Shown here one piece after another: positions 24,124-36,235 of a stretch of 64,000 bases of DNA (the first letter of the stretch is position 1; each line of letters opens with the position of its first letter). This DNA comes from Umbilicaria muhlenbergii (Eukaryota; Ascomycota; Lecanoromycetes; Umbilicariales; Umbilicariaceae): the NCBI GenBank assembly GCA_000611775.1, contig KK106981.1:2665211-2729210 (forward strand), given 5' to 3'. The notes under the pieces are model-generated. The model made no database searches, was not told where the DNA came from, and worked only from the letters and a program-made list of their open reading frames with translations. The translations under genes and the position numbers were made by a program.

Positions 24124-24659
24124 TTGCTCCCCTCCTTCAAAGGCTCATGCCCTCATGAGTATGATGATGTTTGCAGTTGCAAGCCTTCACTGAGAAGTGC
24201 TTCACAATGCATCAGTAACAGTTAAAAAAAATGACCCTGTAGGTTGAAAAAAAAAAATTAAAATCATAAAAAAAATATGTTGTGAAGCTCATTAAAACTC
24301 AGTGGGAAAAAAAGTCTCCCTTCACAAGATGTTTGTGAAGTTATGATTAATTTATACACTGACTCAGTGTTCATGATGATTGTTTAGATTCACTTTGCCA
24401 AGCCTCATGAATGACCCGCGCAGATCATAAGGTCAGAGTTTTCACTGTCAGCAATCTTCACAACTTCAATCTTTCACCCCTCATCAGGTAAATTCATGAT
24501 CATGATTCTTGTGATGTCTCTTATAATGTTTTGCTCCTGTGATGCTTGCCTTCATGATGCTTGCCTTCATGATGCCTTTTCATTAACAGTGATACAGCTC
24601 ATCATGCTTCACATTAATCACATCATCAACATTCTCAGGCAAATCATCTGTGATTCTCA

Positions 24660-25335
24660 TTTGTTTCCTCTGTTCATGCAGGCCTCTGACTCAGCCCCTT
24701 GCAATTAAACCTTTCATGAGGTAGCTCTTCATGAAGAGGCTCAGCTTCATGACTGCATCATCTCACAACAGCTTGTTCAGCTCATTAATCATGAGCAAGA
24801 TCATGAGGTGATCTGTAAGTGACCTTCATGATCACTCTTCATGAGAACACTTCATGACTGACCTTCATGATAATAATTATGAAGACTGAAGACATCCTCT
24901 CTCAGGCCTGTGAGCTGTGTGTTGTTGTCATCACAGATCACAGTCTTAATCATTTTGAGGATTATTTCCTCTCCCCTCACATCATCAAGTGCATGAAGTG
25001 TCACTGACACATCAGCAAGGCCTGCATCTTCCCTTGTATGACTTTATGATACATTTTCATGAAGCGCTTTTATTAACTGTTCACAGCTTCATCTTCATCA
25101 CCTCTGATCTCATCATCTCTCTCATGAGAACTGAGTTCACCTTCACCTCTGTCTCTGCCCTCAGTCAACCCTGACCCTGAGGGTCACAAGGAGGCGCGCA
25201 AAGCGTGCAAGCAGAAGAAATGCTGAGTGAGCAAGGCTCACAAAGCTGTCATGACTGCTGTCTAGGCTCAACGCCCCTGCAAAGGTGAAAACTCATGAAC
25301 TTCACTGAAGGGAAATATCACTGTGACAAACTGAT
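24660..25335 (+). pseudogene. Cys-rich reading frame antisense to C1, between chromodomain and LTR
   Basis: On the strand opposite to C1 pol, a broken frame from about 24.88 to 25.33 kb contains SQACELCVVV (from 24900), then IIKCMKCH, SKACIFPC and a basic tail HKEARKACKQKKC (25188-25230). The paired Cys motifs resemble the zinc-ribbon-like patterns of many uncharacterised fungal repeat-associated proteins; I do not assign a family. A possible intron (24815-24905; GTAAGT donor, CTGAC branch, CTCAG acceptor) lies just upstream, and an in-phase exon may extend to about 24660. Several CpGs survive here (GCGC at about 25062, 25194 and 24418), so the region is less decayed than the rest of C1. Stops are TGA and TAA. 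A captured or element-borne accessory gene is the likeliest reading. Confidence 0.45.
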
Positions 25336-25569
25336 GATGATTGAGACATTCAGACTCTTTCAGAGGTAAATACTGACTCCTGTGAGGATTACTCCTCACA
25401 GGACTCTAGCTCTGAGTCAGACCTCTTCATGATGTTAAAGATTAATAAGTCTCAACAGATTGAAGTCAGCATGATTCATTCCTTCATGAGCCTTCAAGCT
25501 CTGTGAAGTGATTTCACTTTTAATCCTTCAGTAGCTTAATGCTCTGATGAGCAGAAGGAAACTTAGCTC

Positions 25570-28500
25570 TTTGCTTAATTCCCTCATGAATGTGTATCAG
25601 CATTGATTATGATTCACAGAGCCTCAGAAAAGTCCTCATGAAACTTCTTAATTAATTTCTTGAAGTTGCAGGTGTTATCTGCAGACTTTTAAGTAATCTC
25701 TGAGGATTCCTTTCACACAATGCAGTATTGTAGAACAGGTTTATCCTCAGGGCTGATCACAATTCATGAAGCTGTTATAACCTCAATCTCTCACTCCCTT
25801 TCAGCTGAGTTCTTCATGAGGTGAAGTGATTTAAACTCTGATGTATCCTCACCTGCTCATGATTTATGATCATGAAGCAGGTTAACATGAAACACATCAT
25901 GAATATGAAGTTCCTTCAGTAGTTTCAGCTGATAAGCAACATTCTCAATCTTCTTTACAATTTGAAAGAGTTCATAACACTGTCAATTCAACTTCTGTGA
26001 GAATCACTTCAGGGTTATGTTTTTAACCTTTAATCAGACTAACTGTCTGACTTTATAAATCACATCAAGGTGAGACTGATTGTAGTGCTTAGCTTGATAC
26101 TTTTAAGACTTCACAAGAGCTCTGCAGACTTCTATTTAAGTCTTATGAAGACACTTTACAAGCTGCTCAGCTTCAGTGATAATTCTCTTAACTGCAGAGT
26201 ACTTTGTGAGTTTCTCTGCAGTGAGCATATCTGATCTAAGTATGAAGTCATAGATGATCTCAAATGATGCCTTTTCAATAGAAGAGTGTAAGCTCACATT
26301 GTACATGAACTCAATTAATGTTAAAAGTGAGGCTCAATTGTCTTGTTGATAATTGACATAACTTCACAGGTACTGTTTCAACATGTTATTCTGTCATTTA
26401 ATCTGCTCATCAGTTTGTGAATGAAAGGCAGTGCTCAACCGGCGGTTAATCTTCAACATGAACATTAAGTTGATTTAAAATCATGAGGTAAAAACAGATC
26501 TGTGATCTGAAATTAAAGTTTAAATGACTTCATGCAGTTTAACAATCTCTCTCACAAAGGTCTTCATGAGTTGATCAGCAGTTCAATCCTTTCTGGCTGA
26601 AATATAATGTGTCATCTTTGAGAATTTACACATCATCATCAGTATGACATCATACACACCCTCATAAGCATGGCTCTCTGAAAGGTCAGTTATGAAGTTT
26701 AAAGTGAATACCTCTCAGAGTCCCTTCAGAATAAGTATGAGCTGTAATAATTTAAGTTGTTTTTCATGAATGACTTTGGCTTCCTGACAGACAAGACAAA
26801 AATTGCAGTATTTCTGAATTTGCTTCTGCATGTTCAGTCAGTAGTACTTTGCATGTATTAAAGTAAAGATTTTCTCTGTCATGAGGTGATCTGCAAGTGA
26901 CTCATCATGATGCTTCTTAATAATCTCAAGTCATAATGACTCTGCATGAGGTATATAAAGCATTGAGTTAAAGTATAAAAGATCATCTCTTCATGATTAA
27001 AGTGAGTGAGAACCTGACATTCTTGAATTAACTTCATGAGCAGTGATCTGTTTCAGCATATGCTTCATGAGGGGATCAATCTGCAAGAATTCAGGTAACA
27101 TTTCAATGAAAGAGACATCAACCTCTTCATAAGATTCTTCATTCAAAACAGCCTCAGAGGCCTGTTTCTGTTGATTTCACTGCTGAGGACTCATTGTGCC
27201 TGCAATTAATACCTCATGAAGGTGTACCTCCTGAGTTAATAAATTATTCTTAAACTTGACTGAAATCAGAGCTACTGTCAGGAACAGCACTTATTGCAAC
27301 ATTAAAGCATCCTCAGTCTGATCCTCTTGTTTTACTTCATGTTGATGATCAGGTCTTCATGAAAGATTGTTAATAGAATTCAGATTTCCCTTCTGATAAG
27401 TGATAACAAAATCATAAGCTGATAAAGTCAACACTCATTGAACCTGTCTTCATGAGAGCTTATGAGTAGTCATAAAGCTTCACAAGCTTGAATGATCTGA
27501 TAGCACCTCAACTGAATGAGTGAATCCTTTTAAATAATGCTGTCAATGATGAAAACTCTCAATTATCATGAGCAGTTCTTCATCATGAGTTTCATACTTC
27601 TGTTTCATGAGTATCATCTTTCATGAGAAATAGACTGTAACTCTTCACTCATCAGAGTGTTTTTGTGAGAGAATGCCTGAGATCACATACCCTGAGGCAT
27701 TTATTTCAAGCTGTATTGATAATGCAATGTTGAAATGCTGCAGGAACAGAGCAGTAGTGAAAGTTTACACAAAAATCTTAAAGGCAGTTTGTGTCTTCAA
27801 AGACAGAAAGTTTGCCCTCTGTGAGATCAACTTCTTGTTTGATTTTGCATTAAACCCTTTAGTGATCTTCATGAGAGGTGCAGTGATACATGAGAAGTTC
27901 TGTATGAACCTCTGATAAAAGTTCATGAAGCTCAGAAATGTTTACACTTCATGCACACTTTCTGATTTTAATCAGTTGACAATGATGAATATGTGATCTG
28001 TCTTCATTTCAACCCCTGTATCTGTGATAACATATCTCAAGAAGGGCACACGCTTCACATTAAACAGGCATTTAAAAAGCTTTGTGAATAATTCTGTCAT
28101 GAGCAGAGCTTTCAAGACAATCTGAACATGCTGTTCATGCTGACTCTCTTTCATTGAGTAAATCAGTATATCATTCAGGAATACAATCATGAAGATGTTT
28201 AAATGTTCATGAAGGACTTCATGAATATAAGACTGAAAACTCACAGGAGCATTGATAAGCTCAAAAAACATAATTAAATATTCATACAGTTCATACCTAA
28301 TATGAAAGGCTGTCTTTCACTCATCACCCTCATGTATGTGAATGTGATAGTAGGTGTTTTTGACATCAATCTTCATAAAGATCTGAGCATCACAGACATG
28401 ATTCATGATCTCATTAATAAGTGATAAAGGGTATCAGTTCTTTTAAGTAATAACATTTAACCCCTGATAGTTCATGCAGAGCCGCAAGCCTTCATCATTC

Positions 28501-30360
28501 TTAAGTGTAAAAAGCACTGACACTCTCACAGAAGATCATGACAGCTGAATAAACTCATTCATGAGGTTGATGTTCAAATACTTCTGTAGTACAGTCAACT
28601 CCTTCATGAAAAGATTGTACATAAGATTAAAAGATGATGTTGTCTTCTTCAGCAGATTAATTGAGTGATCTTCTTTATGATGAGAAGGCAGAGTTTTCAT
28701 CTGAGTTTCTGAAAAGACCTTCATGAGGCTCTTATAAGCTTCAGAAATCAGGTTCATGAAGCTTTTTAATTCATTAAGATTTATCACCTGCAATCTCTGC
28801 ATCATGTAGTTCATCTTAAAATCTCTGAGTTTTCTCATGAAGCCTTTTATGATGATCTTTTTTAGCAGTGAAGTTGTTAAGAAGTCCTCTGCATTCAATC
28901 TTCACTATACTGTAAGATTGATGAAGTTAACCTTCAGATTATTTCATTGTAATCATGATAATCCTAAGATCACTGACATCTTTAAGTCAGCAGAGGTAAA
29001 AGGTTTGCAAGTTTATTTTCAAACTTTGAAAGAGTCCTGAACCTCTACTACTTCATGATAAATAAAATAAGTTCACAAGGTATCTCCTTCAGCATGATGA
29101 AGTGATAACATCTTAAAGACTGAAGATAAGCCCTCTGCAATATCCTTGTGAAGGAGATTGAGGTCATTAACACTGTCAAGAACAGTTGAAAGTGATCTCT
29201 CTGCAAGATGTACTGTAAATCATAATCATGTCTTCATCTTAAAAGATGCACTCTTCTCTGATCTTGACTTCACAGTGATCTTCATAATAACCTCAGAGAC
29301 TGCTGTGACATGATTACTGCTGTTAACTGAACTGATTGACAGAGTTCTGCTCACAGTGTTGTCTGACTTCTTCTTAAGACAGTTCAGTTCTTTATGTCTG
29401 TGCTTGTCACAATAGTTGCAGTCTTCATCAAAGAACACTCTTCATGAGGATTTCAAATTGTGTGATGTAATGATGATGAATGTTGTAGGTTTGTGATTTT
29501 TTCACTTCACAGTGTTCACAGAAGTGCTCCTGCTGAAGTTACTGTTCATGATTATTGCTCATGAGTGAGTTTCAGTCTTGATGCTGGGACGGAGTTTCTT
29601 CATGAGTGTAATTAAATCTTCATGAGAGTTTGAAAACACAGGGTGTTCATGAATCTTCTGCTTCATGACGTGATTCAGGCTCTTGAAGAAGATCATTAAC
29701 TGAATTTAATGATAATCCTTCACTTCATTTTTTATTTAAATCAGAAGTTCATTTGACCTGCAAAGATACTCATCATCAAATTCACTGCTTAACTTGTGGC
29801 AATTCATTCAATTCATTCATGTGTTATACACTCAGTTATCATGATCTTTTAAAAGAGACTCTAAAAAGTCCTTCTGACTTTCTCAGGTATTTTTCAAGCT
29901 CTTTTCTTCATGATGTGTGACTCATCACTCTGTAATTTTGTAGTTCAGATATTGATCTGACTCTTCAAGGTGAAGCTTCACGGGAAGGTGCTCAATTTAA
30001 TGTACATACTGCTGAAAGTGAGAGTAGTCCTTCATACAGTAGAGGTCTTCATCTTTGACTCACTTTTCATAGCAGGCGTATTTCAGAGTTGAAGATAAAT
30101 CTGATGTAAATTATTTATGAGTCTTAAGCTCAGCCTGCTTAATACATTCCTTCTCACTCATGAGTTGAATCTTCACAAGTTGAATTTTGATATTCATCAC
30201 AATGAACTCCTCAGAGAATGTAGGAGTGACATGTCATGACTGAGAGTTAAAGATGATAAAATCATCATTAACTGTTGCTTGTGAAGTTTCTGAAGTGATT
30301 TGTGAAACTGTTGCAGAGGCTGATTGAGGAGCTCATGAGTTTTCAGTCATTCTTGCTGAA
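25570..30360 (-). pseudogene. C1 gag-pol remnant
   Basis: Gag ends with an intact zinc knuckle, CNYCDKHRHKELNC (C-x2-C-x4-H-x4-C, in 29438-29226). The region before reverse transcriptase is open for 120 codons (28898-28536). The palm (28271-27972, 99 codons) reads FELINAPVSFQSYIHEVL and then VFLNDILIY, the catalytic box with the first Asp changed to Asn. The integrase C-terminus shows ENVAYQLKLLKELHIHDVF (about 25.95 kb). The chromodomain region reads PVLQYCIV, stop, KESSEIT (about 25.7 kb). Stops fall mainly at former Trp and Arg positions. It is inactive, but its reading frame is among the best preserved here. Confidence 0.88.
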
Positions 30361-30393
30361 CAGCATCTTTACAATGAATTGAAGCAATAAAAC

Positions 30394-30848
30394 TGTAAGT
30401 GTATTATCATGAGGTAATATCTTAACTAAGGAATTATGAAGCTATGTGACAATAGTGACTTAAGCTTATAGTTGATGATTCACAATAGTATGATATTGCT
30501 AATAGGTAGAGAATTATTATTAAGAAAGAAAGTGAGACACACTTTAACCTCATAATATATCTCTTCTGAAGTTAACCTGCCTGAGAAAGATCTCATGAAG
30601 CAGTCACCTCAGTGAAGCTGCCTTCATGAGGTGTTCATTGCTGAATCACACCTTCATGAGGTGTCACCAATGATGTTAACTTCTTTAATCACTTTCATGA
30701 AGTGTCAGGAGTGATGTTTATTGACTGAGCTTTCTCATGAGGTTGATTCATTAATGAAAGTTACCTTCATAAGATTGCACTGTTGTTAAGCATAATTTTT
30801 CCTATTCTGAACTAGCACCTGATGAGTTTCATACACTGAATGCTCACA
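30394..30848 (-). repeat. C1 5' LTR (455 bp)
   Basis: A direct repeat of 23579-24123 without the 90-bp duplication. The same 455-bp length is found for the C2 LTR. Confidence 0.93.
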
Positions 30849-30918
30849 ATTCTTCTCTGTAGTTAAATGTCAGTTGTTAAAACACATGTATTAATTCATA
30901 ATCTGCATAATCCTGACA
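30849..30918 (+). repeat. A3 3' LTR, right part
   Basis: It begins with the second copy of the C1 target duplication ATTCT (30849-30853) and ends CCTGACA at 30918. Joined to 23390-23578 it gives a normal A LTR. Confidence 0.9.
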
Positions 30919-31300
30919 GACTTGATATAACACTGATAAATTCAAACACTCACCTGAACTGAAGGAGGCATTTCATGAAAAATACTTAAACAAGTCAGCT
31001 GAATCACTGAATACATCAACAACAAAGCAGAAAAGTGAATGATCAGCTCATGAAGCTCATTAAATAAAAGAAGAAATAATATCAGATTTACACCTGAACA
31101 TGTTATTGAACTGAATATTGTACTGAACTGAATGACTGAATGAGTTAGCAGTGATTAAACTAGTGAGCTTAATGCACATATAAAGATTTTAACCTTTGTG
31201 CTCTTTCCTTTTTTTGTTCCTTAAACTAGAATTCTTCTCTGTAGTTAAATGTCAGCTGTTAAAACACATGCATTAATTCATAATCTGCATAGTCTTGACA
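30919..31300 (+). mobile_element. A4: 3' tail of an A element with its LTR
   Basis: About 160 bp of the A 3' end (CTTGATATAACACTG through GAAGAAATAA, compare 23.23-23.39 kb) is followed by an LTR (31080-31300, TATCAG to CTTGACA). It directly follows the 3' LTR of A3, so LTR-internal-LTR order is kept. That arrangement can come from tandem insertion or unequal exchange between A copies. It breaks off against the E1 reverse transcriptase at 31301. Confidence 0.82.
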
Positions 31301-34090
31301 TTTTATTTATAAAAAATAATAAGTGTTTGTTCTTAATAATCACCTTGTTTAACTCTTTATAATTAATGCATAAATGCAACTTTTTATCTTTTTTTAAAAC
31401 AAAAAAAATAAGTGCTCCTGCTGAGTTTATAAAATAATAAATTTAATATTTTATTAAGATGTTATTCAAGTATTCTCATAATACCTTTAACTCAGTATTG
31501 AAGAGGTTGTATAAAGAGTCATAAGATAAATTTTTATTATTCAGATCAATTACATGATTATTAATTTTATAAGATAAAAGGAGTTTGACATTTTCTGTTA
31601 AAAACATGTTCACATAATCAATGTACTTCTCAGATAAAGTTGATATTATAATAACACTTTGTATAACATAGTTCACGGGGCAACACTGCATTATAAGCAA
31701 CATCACACCCTCCTCTCTCCTCAATTATTGAGATTACCCGTTTCTTCACCATAATTACATGCATTCAATGAAGAAAGAAGTGTGTATTCTGAAGATCATT
31801 AAGACTTATAATAACACTCTTACAAATTCAGAAAGCAGCTAGAGACACAAGCTAGAAAGTCAAAACAGCTGCAGGATAAAGAGAAGAAGCAGACTGTGAA
31901 GACTGCAGTTGTCACAGCAAAAGCAGCCTCAGAGGTGCTGAAATGCATAAAATCCTACAGCTCTGTTATAAATTATAATGTAGAGCTTCAAAGTTCCTTA
32001 TTTAGATCAGAATTTACAGCTCAATTGGTGAAATTCTGATTTTTCCCCCCCGGGGAGGAGGGGGGGGTGCAGCGTTGTTTATAATGTGATGTTGCCTCAT
32101 GAGATACATTATGTATTCCTGATTTAATATTATTACTCAGATTGACTCATATCATAACATAAACAGCAAATTAATCTTGAATTTTTTTTATAAATTTATC
32201 AAGTGACTGTAGCTCAATAAATTAATTTTTAATATTGAAGTGTCATATTTTTATTCTATAATCAATTTACATATACTCAGCTTTTAAAGTAAAAAGTTTA
32301 AGAATAAAAGATGATTCTGACTTTTTCAAGGTGTAAAAGACATGTTCACAGTCTTAAGACTGCTCTCAGCTATTAATAAATTAATAACACATTTAATAAA
32401 CACTGAAGCAGTAAGTTCTTGAATTATTTAAAAATTAAAGTTAAAACAATGAGCTCTTCATATGAGTTAATTGATATTTAATAATAAAGTATTAAGAAAT
32501 TATATTGACTTTAACTCTCATATTCAATAAGGCTTGTATGAGTATAATATTATTATTGTAAAGGACTTGTTTATCAACAATTAAATTAAACTTTAAAACT
32601 ACTTTTGTTTAGCATCTTAAAAGTATAAAGTTTTTATTGAAGCACTTTTATTTTTTAATATGAAAATAATTATAATTGAAATTTTGTTTAAATCAAGGTT
32701 TTTCATAAACTGTAAATAATCAAGAGAGTAATATCTCTTCTGATTATAATTTTAATAAATTACATGTGATAAGTTTTTTATTATAAATACTCTTGATGAT
32801 TTATTTTCATATTTATTATTTCACTTGCTCTTTATCTTGTTCTCATCAAGCTTGTAGTTTTTATTCTTAATAAACTTTAATAATGACTTGAATTTATGAC
32901 TGAAGATAATTATCATATTAAGATTTATCTTCAACTTTATGATGTTTAAATGCAGGTTATTTTTTAAACATGTAATTAAAATGATTATTTTTTTAAATTG
33001 TAAATAAATCCTGATAATTCATCAAGGCTGCTTAAACCTCAAGTTTTAATTTTGTGAAAAAGTGAATCCTCATGTGTTTTTTATTGTAAGAAGGTAATTG
33101 AGCTTCTAAAATGCTTAAATAATCATTAAAAACTTAAATTAATTAATGAAGTAATTGAACAGCATTATTATACAGTTGAGTGATGTAAAACTAATAATCT
33201 ATAAAGTTTTTGATAATGTTGAGCAGAAATTTCACAAAATTATTTTAAGTAATAATGAAATAATTTTTAATCTCATCATCTTGTAGTCACACCTTCTTTG
33301 ATTTATTTTTTAAATATTATATGATATAAATCATCTTATCTTCTTCATGAGGGAAATTAATTATGTTAAAATAAAAGATATTTTTTATATTCTGCACTCA
33401 ATTTAAGTGCTTTTTTATGTTTTTATTATAATATAACAGCAACTCCTTTACCTAAATTCATGATTATATATTTCATATTAATAGTATTTTATCAGTGCTT
33501 TACTTACTTGTTATAAACTCAGTATTTATTAAGTTAAAGAATCTCTCAACTGAGGTATCAATATAAGTGACAGAATTTTTAAGTAAATTAACTTGCAGTG
33601 TTAAAACTTCTTATTAAAGCTGTTACAACTTTTATTGTTTTAAAAATTCATCTCATTATTATCTTGTCTGTATGATCTTATTATTAATATTGTGTATCAT
33701 TTCACTTAAAGATTCTTTACTTATGAAGTTCACTTTACTGATGACAGGAAATAAATAATATTTCATCATTATATTTTATTCTGCTTTAAAAGTTTAACAT
33801 AATTGATTTTAAGTTTATATCTTATCTTGAGTTATTACTCTTTAAAAGGTAAAGTTATTAGAACTGCTAAATTATAATATTTTTTATTAAAAAGAAAGTA
33901 TAATCAAGGTATATGACAATATAAAATATAAATATATAAGGATTATATAATTCTAACTATATAAAACTAATAATTAAGGAGTGAAAAAAAAGTAATATAA
34001 AGTTTTATTATGTGTACTATTAAGTCATTTAAGAAGTATTAAGTCTAATATATTATTATATCATAATAATAAGATTATTAAAGAATTAAA
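31301..34090 (-). mobile_element. E1: old, heavily decayed Ty3/Gypsy element (gag, protease, RT start)
   Basis: On the minus strand gag-like sequence (about 33.4-32.9 kb) leads to a retropepsin (about 32.6-32.3 kb, with VKVNIISQYFIIKYQLTH near the active site and CEHVFYTL) and then to the pre-RT region (31724-31476), which includes YIDYVNMF, NNHVIDLNNKN and YNLFNTELKVL. RT fingers follow (AGALIFFVLKKDKKLHLC, about 31.4 kb). It is far more AT-rich than the other families. Collinear homology to 42225-42426 plus 49506 to about 50.99 kb defines a second copy. A4 cuts it at 31301, and a 418-bp inverted-repeat element is inserted between protease and RT. Confidence 0.75.
31679..32096. mobile_element. 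Short element with terminal inverted repeats inside E1 (418 bp)
   Basis: The ends are inverted repeats of about 37-45 bp: left GGCAACACTGCATTATAAGC (from 31679), right the complement of GGCAACATCACATTATAAAC (ending 32096). Both continue into C-rich blocks; the right one is CCCCCCCGGGG followed by a G-run (32045-32068), the most GC-rich spot outside the island. The insert splits E1 between protease and RT. On the plus strand a frame stays open from about 31839 to 32037 (SKQLQDKEKKQTVKTA, TAKAASEVLK), which looks like the tail of a transposase but is not identifiable. The target duplication is ambiguous. Confidence 0.55.
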
Positions 34091-35473
34091 AAGATATTTA
34101 CTTCATAACATGCAAAACTCATGAAAGAATAAATTATATTAACTTTAACTTTATAAAGATTTATTAATCTTTAACATTATACAGAGATTTAATTAAGAGT
34201 TAAAATTTATCTTTAATAAATTTAATCAACTTCATTCATTATTAATTTAATAATAATATTTCTCTTCAGTGAAGCTTATAAATTTTTATTCTTATAAGAT
34301 TATTAGCTTAAGTAATAACTGCAGTCATAATTTTTATAATTTACTTCACATGATATTTCCTCTGCTTGTACACCTTGTATGTAGCCTTGAGGTTCATGAG
34401 GATAAAGGCAGATATAAAAAGTGAAGTTAAGATTTTTATTAAAAAATAATAAAGATGATAAAGATGATAAAAATAATAACAGAGATGAAATTATATTATG
34501 ATTAATTAAATACATATTATAAAGAGAAAGCAAGAGCATATTTCATTATAAAATTATATTTAAAAACTCACAGATTTTGTTGATGTGATGATGATATTTT
34601 ATACACTTAATAGCATATATAAAGAGAAAGTATTCTCTAAAATGATTAAAATTATAATCTTTAAAAATAATGATGCAAAAGTTATAAATATGAGAAAAGA
34701 TCTTTTCTGTCTTCATAATTATTATTATAAATCAATTATAAAGAATTAAAAAAGTTTTAAAATATTTACAAATCATCTCATAATTTTGCTTATAATTAAA
34801 AAGCTGAATGAGCTGCTCTGAAATAATATAATCTCAGAGGTGAGGCTCACTTTAAAGAGTATACTCATAATAAGTTAAATTTCATGAAGTTTTATTAAGT
34901 TGTACAAAAGAGGAAAATACATATAAATTATAAAAAACTTACTTAAAGATATTAATTTAATAATTAATGTAAATCATGATGAGATAATAATCAGTTAACA
35001 AGATACACATAATGAAATGTTAATTAATTAACAAAATACATCTTTATAAGAAATTATTATTATAAACTTATTTGAAAAGTAAAATTATAATAGAAGTTGT
35101 GAAGATTACTGATTTACAAAGTTTTATTTATACATCTTAATAAAGTGAGCTCAATCAATCACTTTTAAAAAGTATATTGCAAACTTCTTAATGCTTGACA
35201 AAGTAAATTTAAATTACCTCACAAATAAGCTGTAATTATTGTAAAATATTGAATTGATATATAATTAATCACAACTCTATAAACATCTTATAAAGGAAAA
35301 CTTTTTTTTCTTTTTAAATTTTAATGAGCTCTGTAATAAATTTATTTATTTTTTTACTTATGAGGTAATTTTCTTACTGACATTAACACATTGTAAAACA
35401 GTTTACAATAAAAACTTATAATTATAAACATCATCATACTTATAAAAGTATGAGTTTTAAAGGAGAAAAACAA
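34091..35473. other. AT-rich decayed DNA, no gene seen
   Basis: Extreme AT content with stops in all frames. The first part resembles the end of E2 near 50.9 kb. The last bases before 35474 (AAAGGAGAAAAA) look like a polypurine tract for the C-like LTR that follows, so part of this may be an old C-family interior in plus orientation. No domain is readable. Confidence 0.5.
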
Positions 35474-35842
35474 TGTAAATATATAATGTATAAAACTCAT
35501 TAAGTGTCAGTTTAAAATAAGAAAGATTATTTTTAATAATAATGTGATCTTGTGAAAATAACTTTTATAACATAAATTAATCTTGCAAGTAAACTTATGA
35601 TAAACATCTTATAAAGACAGCTTTAATAAATTAACTACTTTATAAGATCTTCCTCAAGCAAGTTAACTTTAAAATAAATATATTATGAGGTTAAAGTGTG
35701 TTTCACTTTCTTTTTTAATAATAATTTAATCCACATAGTAATATTATACTATTGTAAATTATCAATTATAAGCTTAAGTTAATATTGTCATATAGTTTCA
35801 TAATCCTTAGTTAAGATATTATCTTGCAGTAGTACACTTATA
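35474..35842 (+). repeat. C-family LTR in opposite orientation, with internal deletion
   Basis: Read on the plus strand it aligns with the complement of the C1 LTR: TGTAAATATATAATGTATAA at the start against TGTGAGCATTCAGTGTACAG, and CTTATA at the end against CTTACA. About 86 bp of the 455 bp is missing in the middle. It is the last repeat before the base-balanced island. Confidence 0.75.
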
Positions 35843-36235
35843 GTACACCTCTCTATAATTACATTTTGTGAACAATTAAATTATTTTCAACCTTAATTGT
35901 ACACCTCAAAGCTCAACGTAGCAGTGTATTGTATTAGGTAATTAGCCTCAGTGACAATGCTTATATCATATGCTGTTTCTTTATTTGATTAATGTCAACC
36001 ATGAAGTAGTATAAGCTGCTATACAACAACAGTATCAGTAATGCCTTTAAAATCACACTTAAGAGTTTATCCTTTAAGCTCTTCAGCTCTGAGTCTAGCC
36101 TTTCTCATTTTTGCTATCTTCAACATTTTGGGTCAGACGTATGAGGTTGAAGATCATATTCTCTGAGTGAGCCTGAGCTTTCATTACACACCTCTCTATG
36201 CAGCTCAATTCCGCTCTATAGTAAGGCTTGATAAC
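35843..36235. other. Transition from decayed repeats to the base-balanced island
   Basis: CpG reappears gradually (first around 35914 and 36137, frequent after 36200) and base composition becomes balanced. No reading frame or repeat was recognised. Confidence 0.6.

Larger units (their letters stand above)
23579..30848 (-). mobile_element. C1: complete Ty3/Gypsy chromovirus (7.3 kb) with extra 3' region
   Basis: The 3' LTR (23579-24123) and 5' LTR (30394-30848) bound the element, with target duplication ATTCT at 23574-23578 and 30849-30853 inside an A-family LTR. On the minus strand the order is gag (about 30.36-29.2 kb), reverse transcriptase (about 28.9-27.7), RNase H (about 27.7-27.3), integrase (about 27.2-25.9) and chromodomain (about 25.76-25.62). 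Between the chromodomain and the 3' LTR is about 1.45 kb of additional sequence carrying a Cys-rich reading frame on the opposite strand. A polypurine tract (GAAGGAGGGGAGC on the minus strand, about 24126-24140) abuts the 3' LTR. Confidence 0.92.

Noticed and set aside
32041-32070. G-run as a regulatory G-quadruplex
   Set aside because: It lies in the end of an inverted-repeat insert with no nearby gene; chance or element structure is enough.
34303-34539. A minus-strand open frame with hydrophobic Leu/Ser-rich sequence
   Set aside because: AT-rich decayed DNA gives such frames by chance; no homologous copy or domain was seen.
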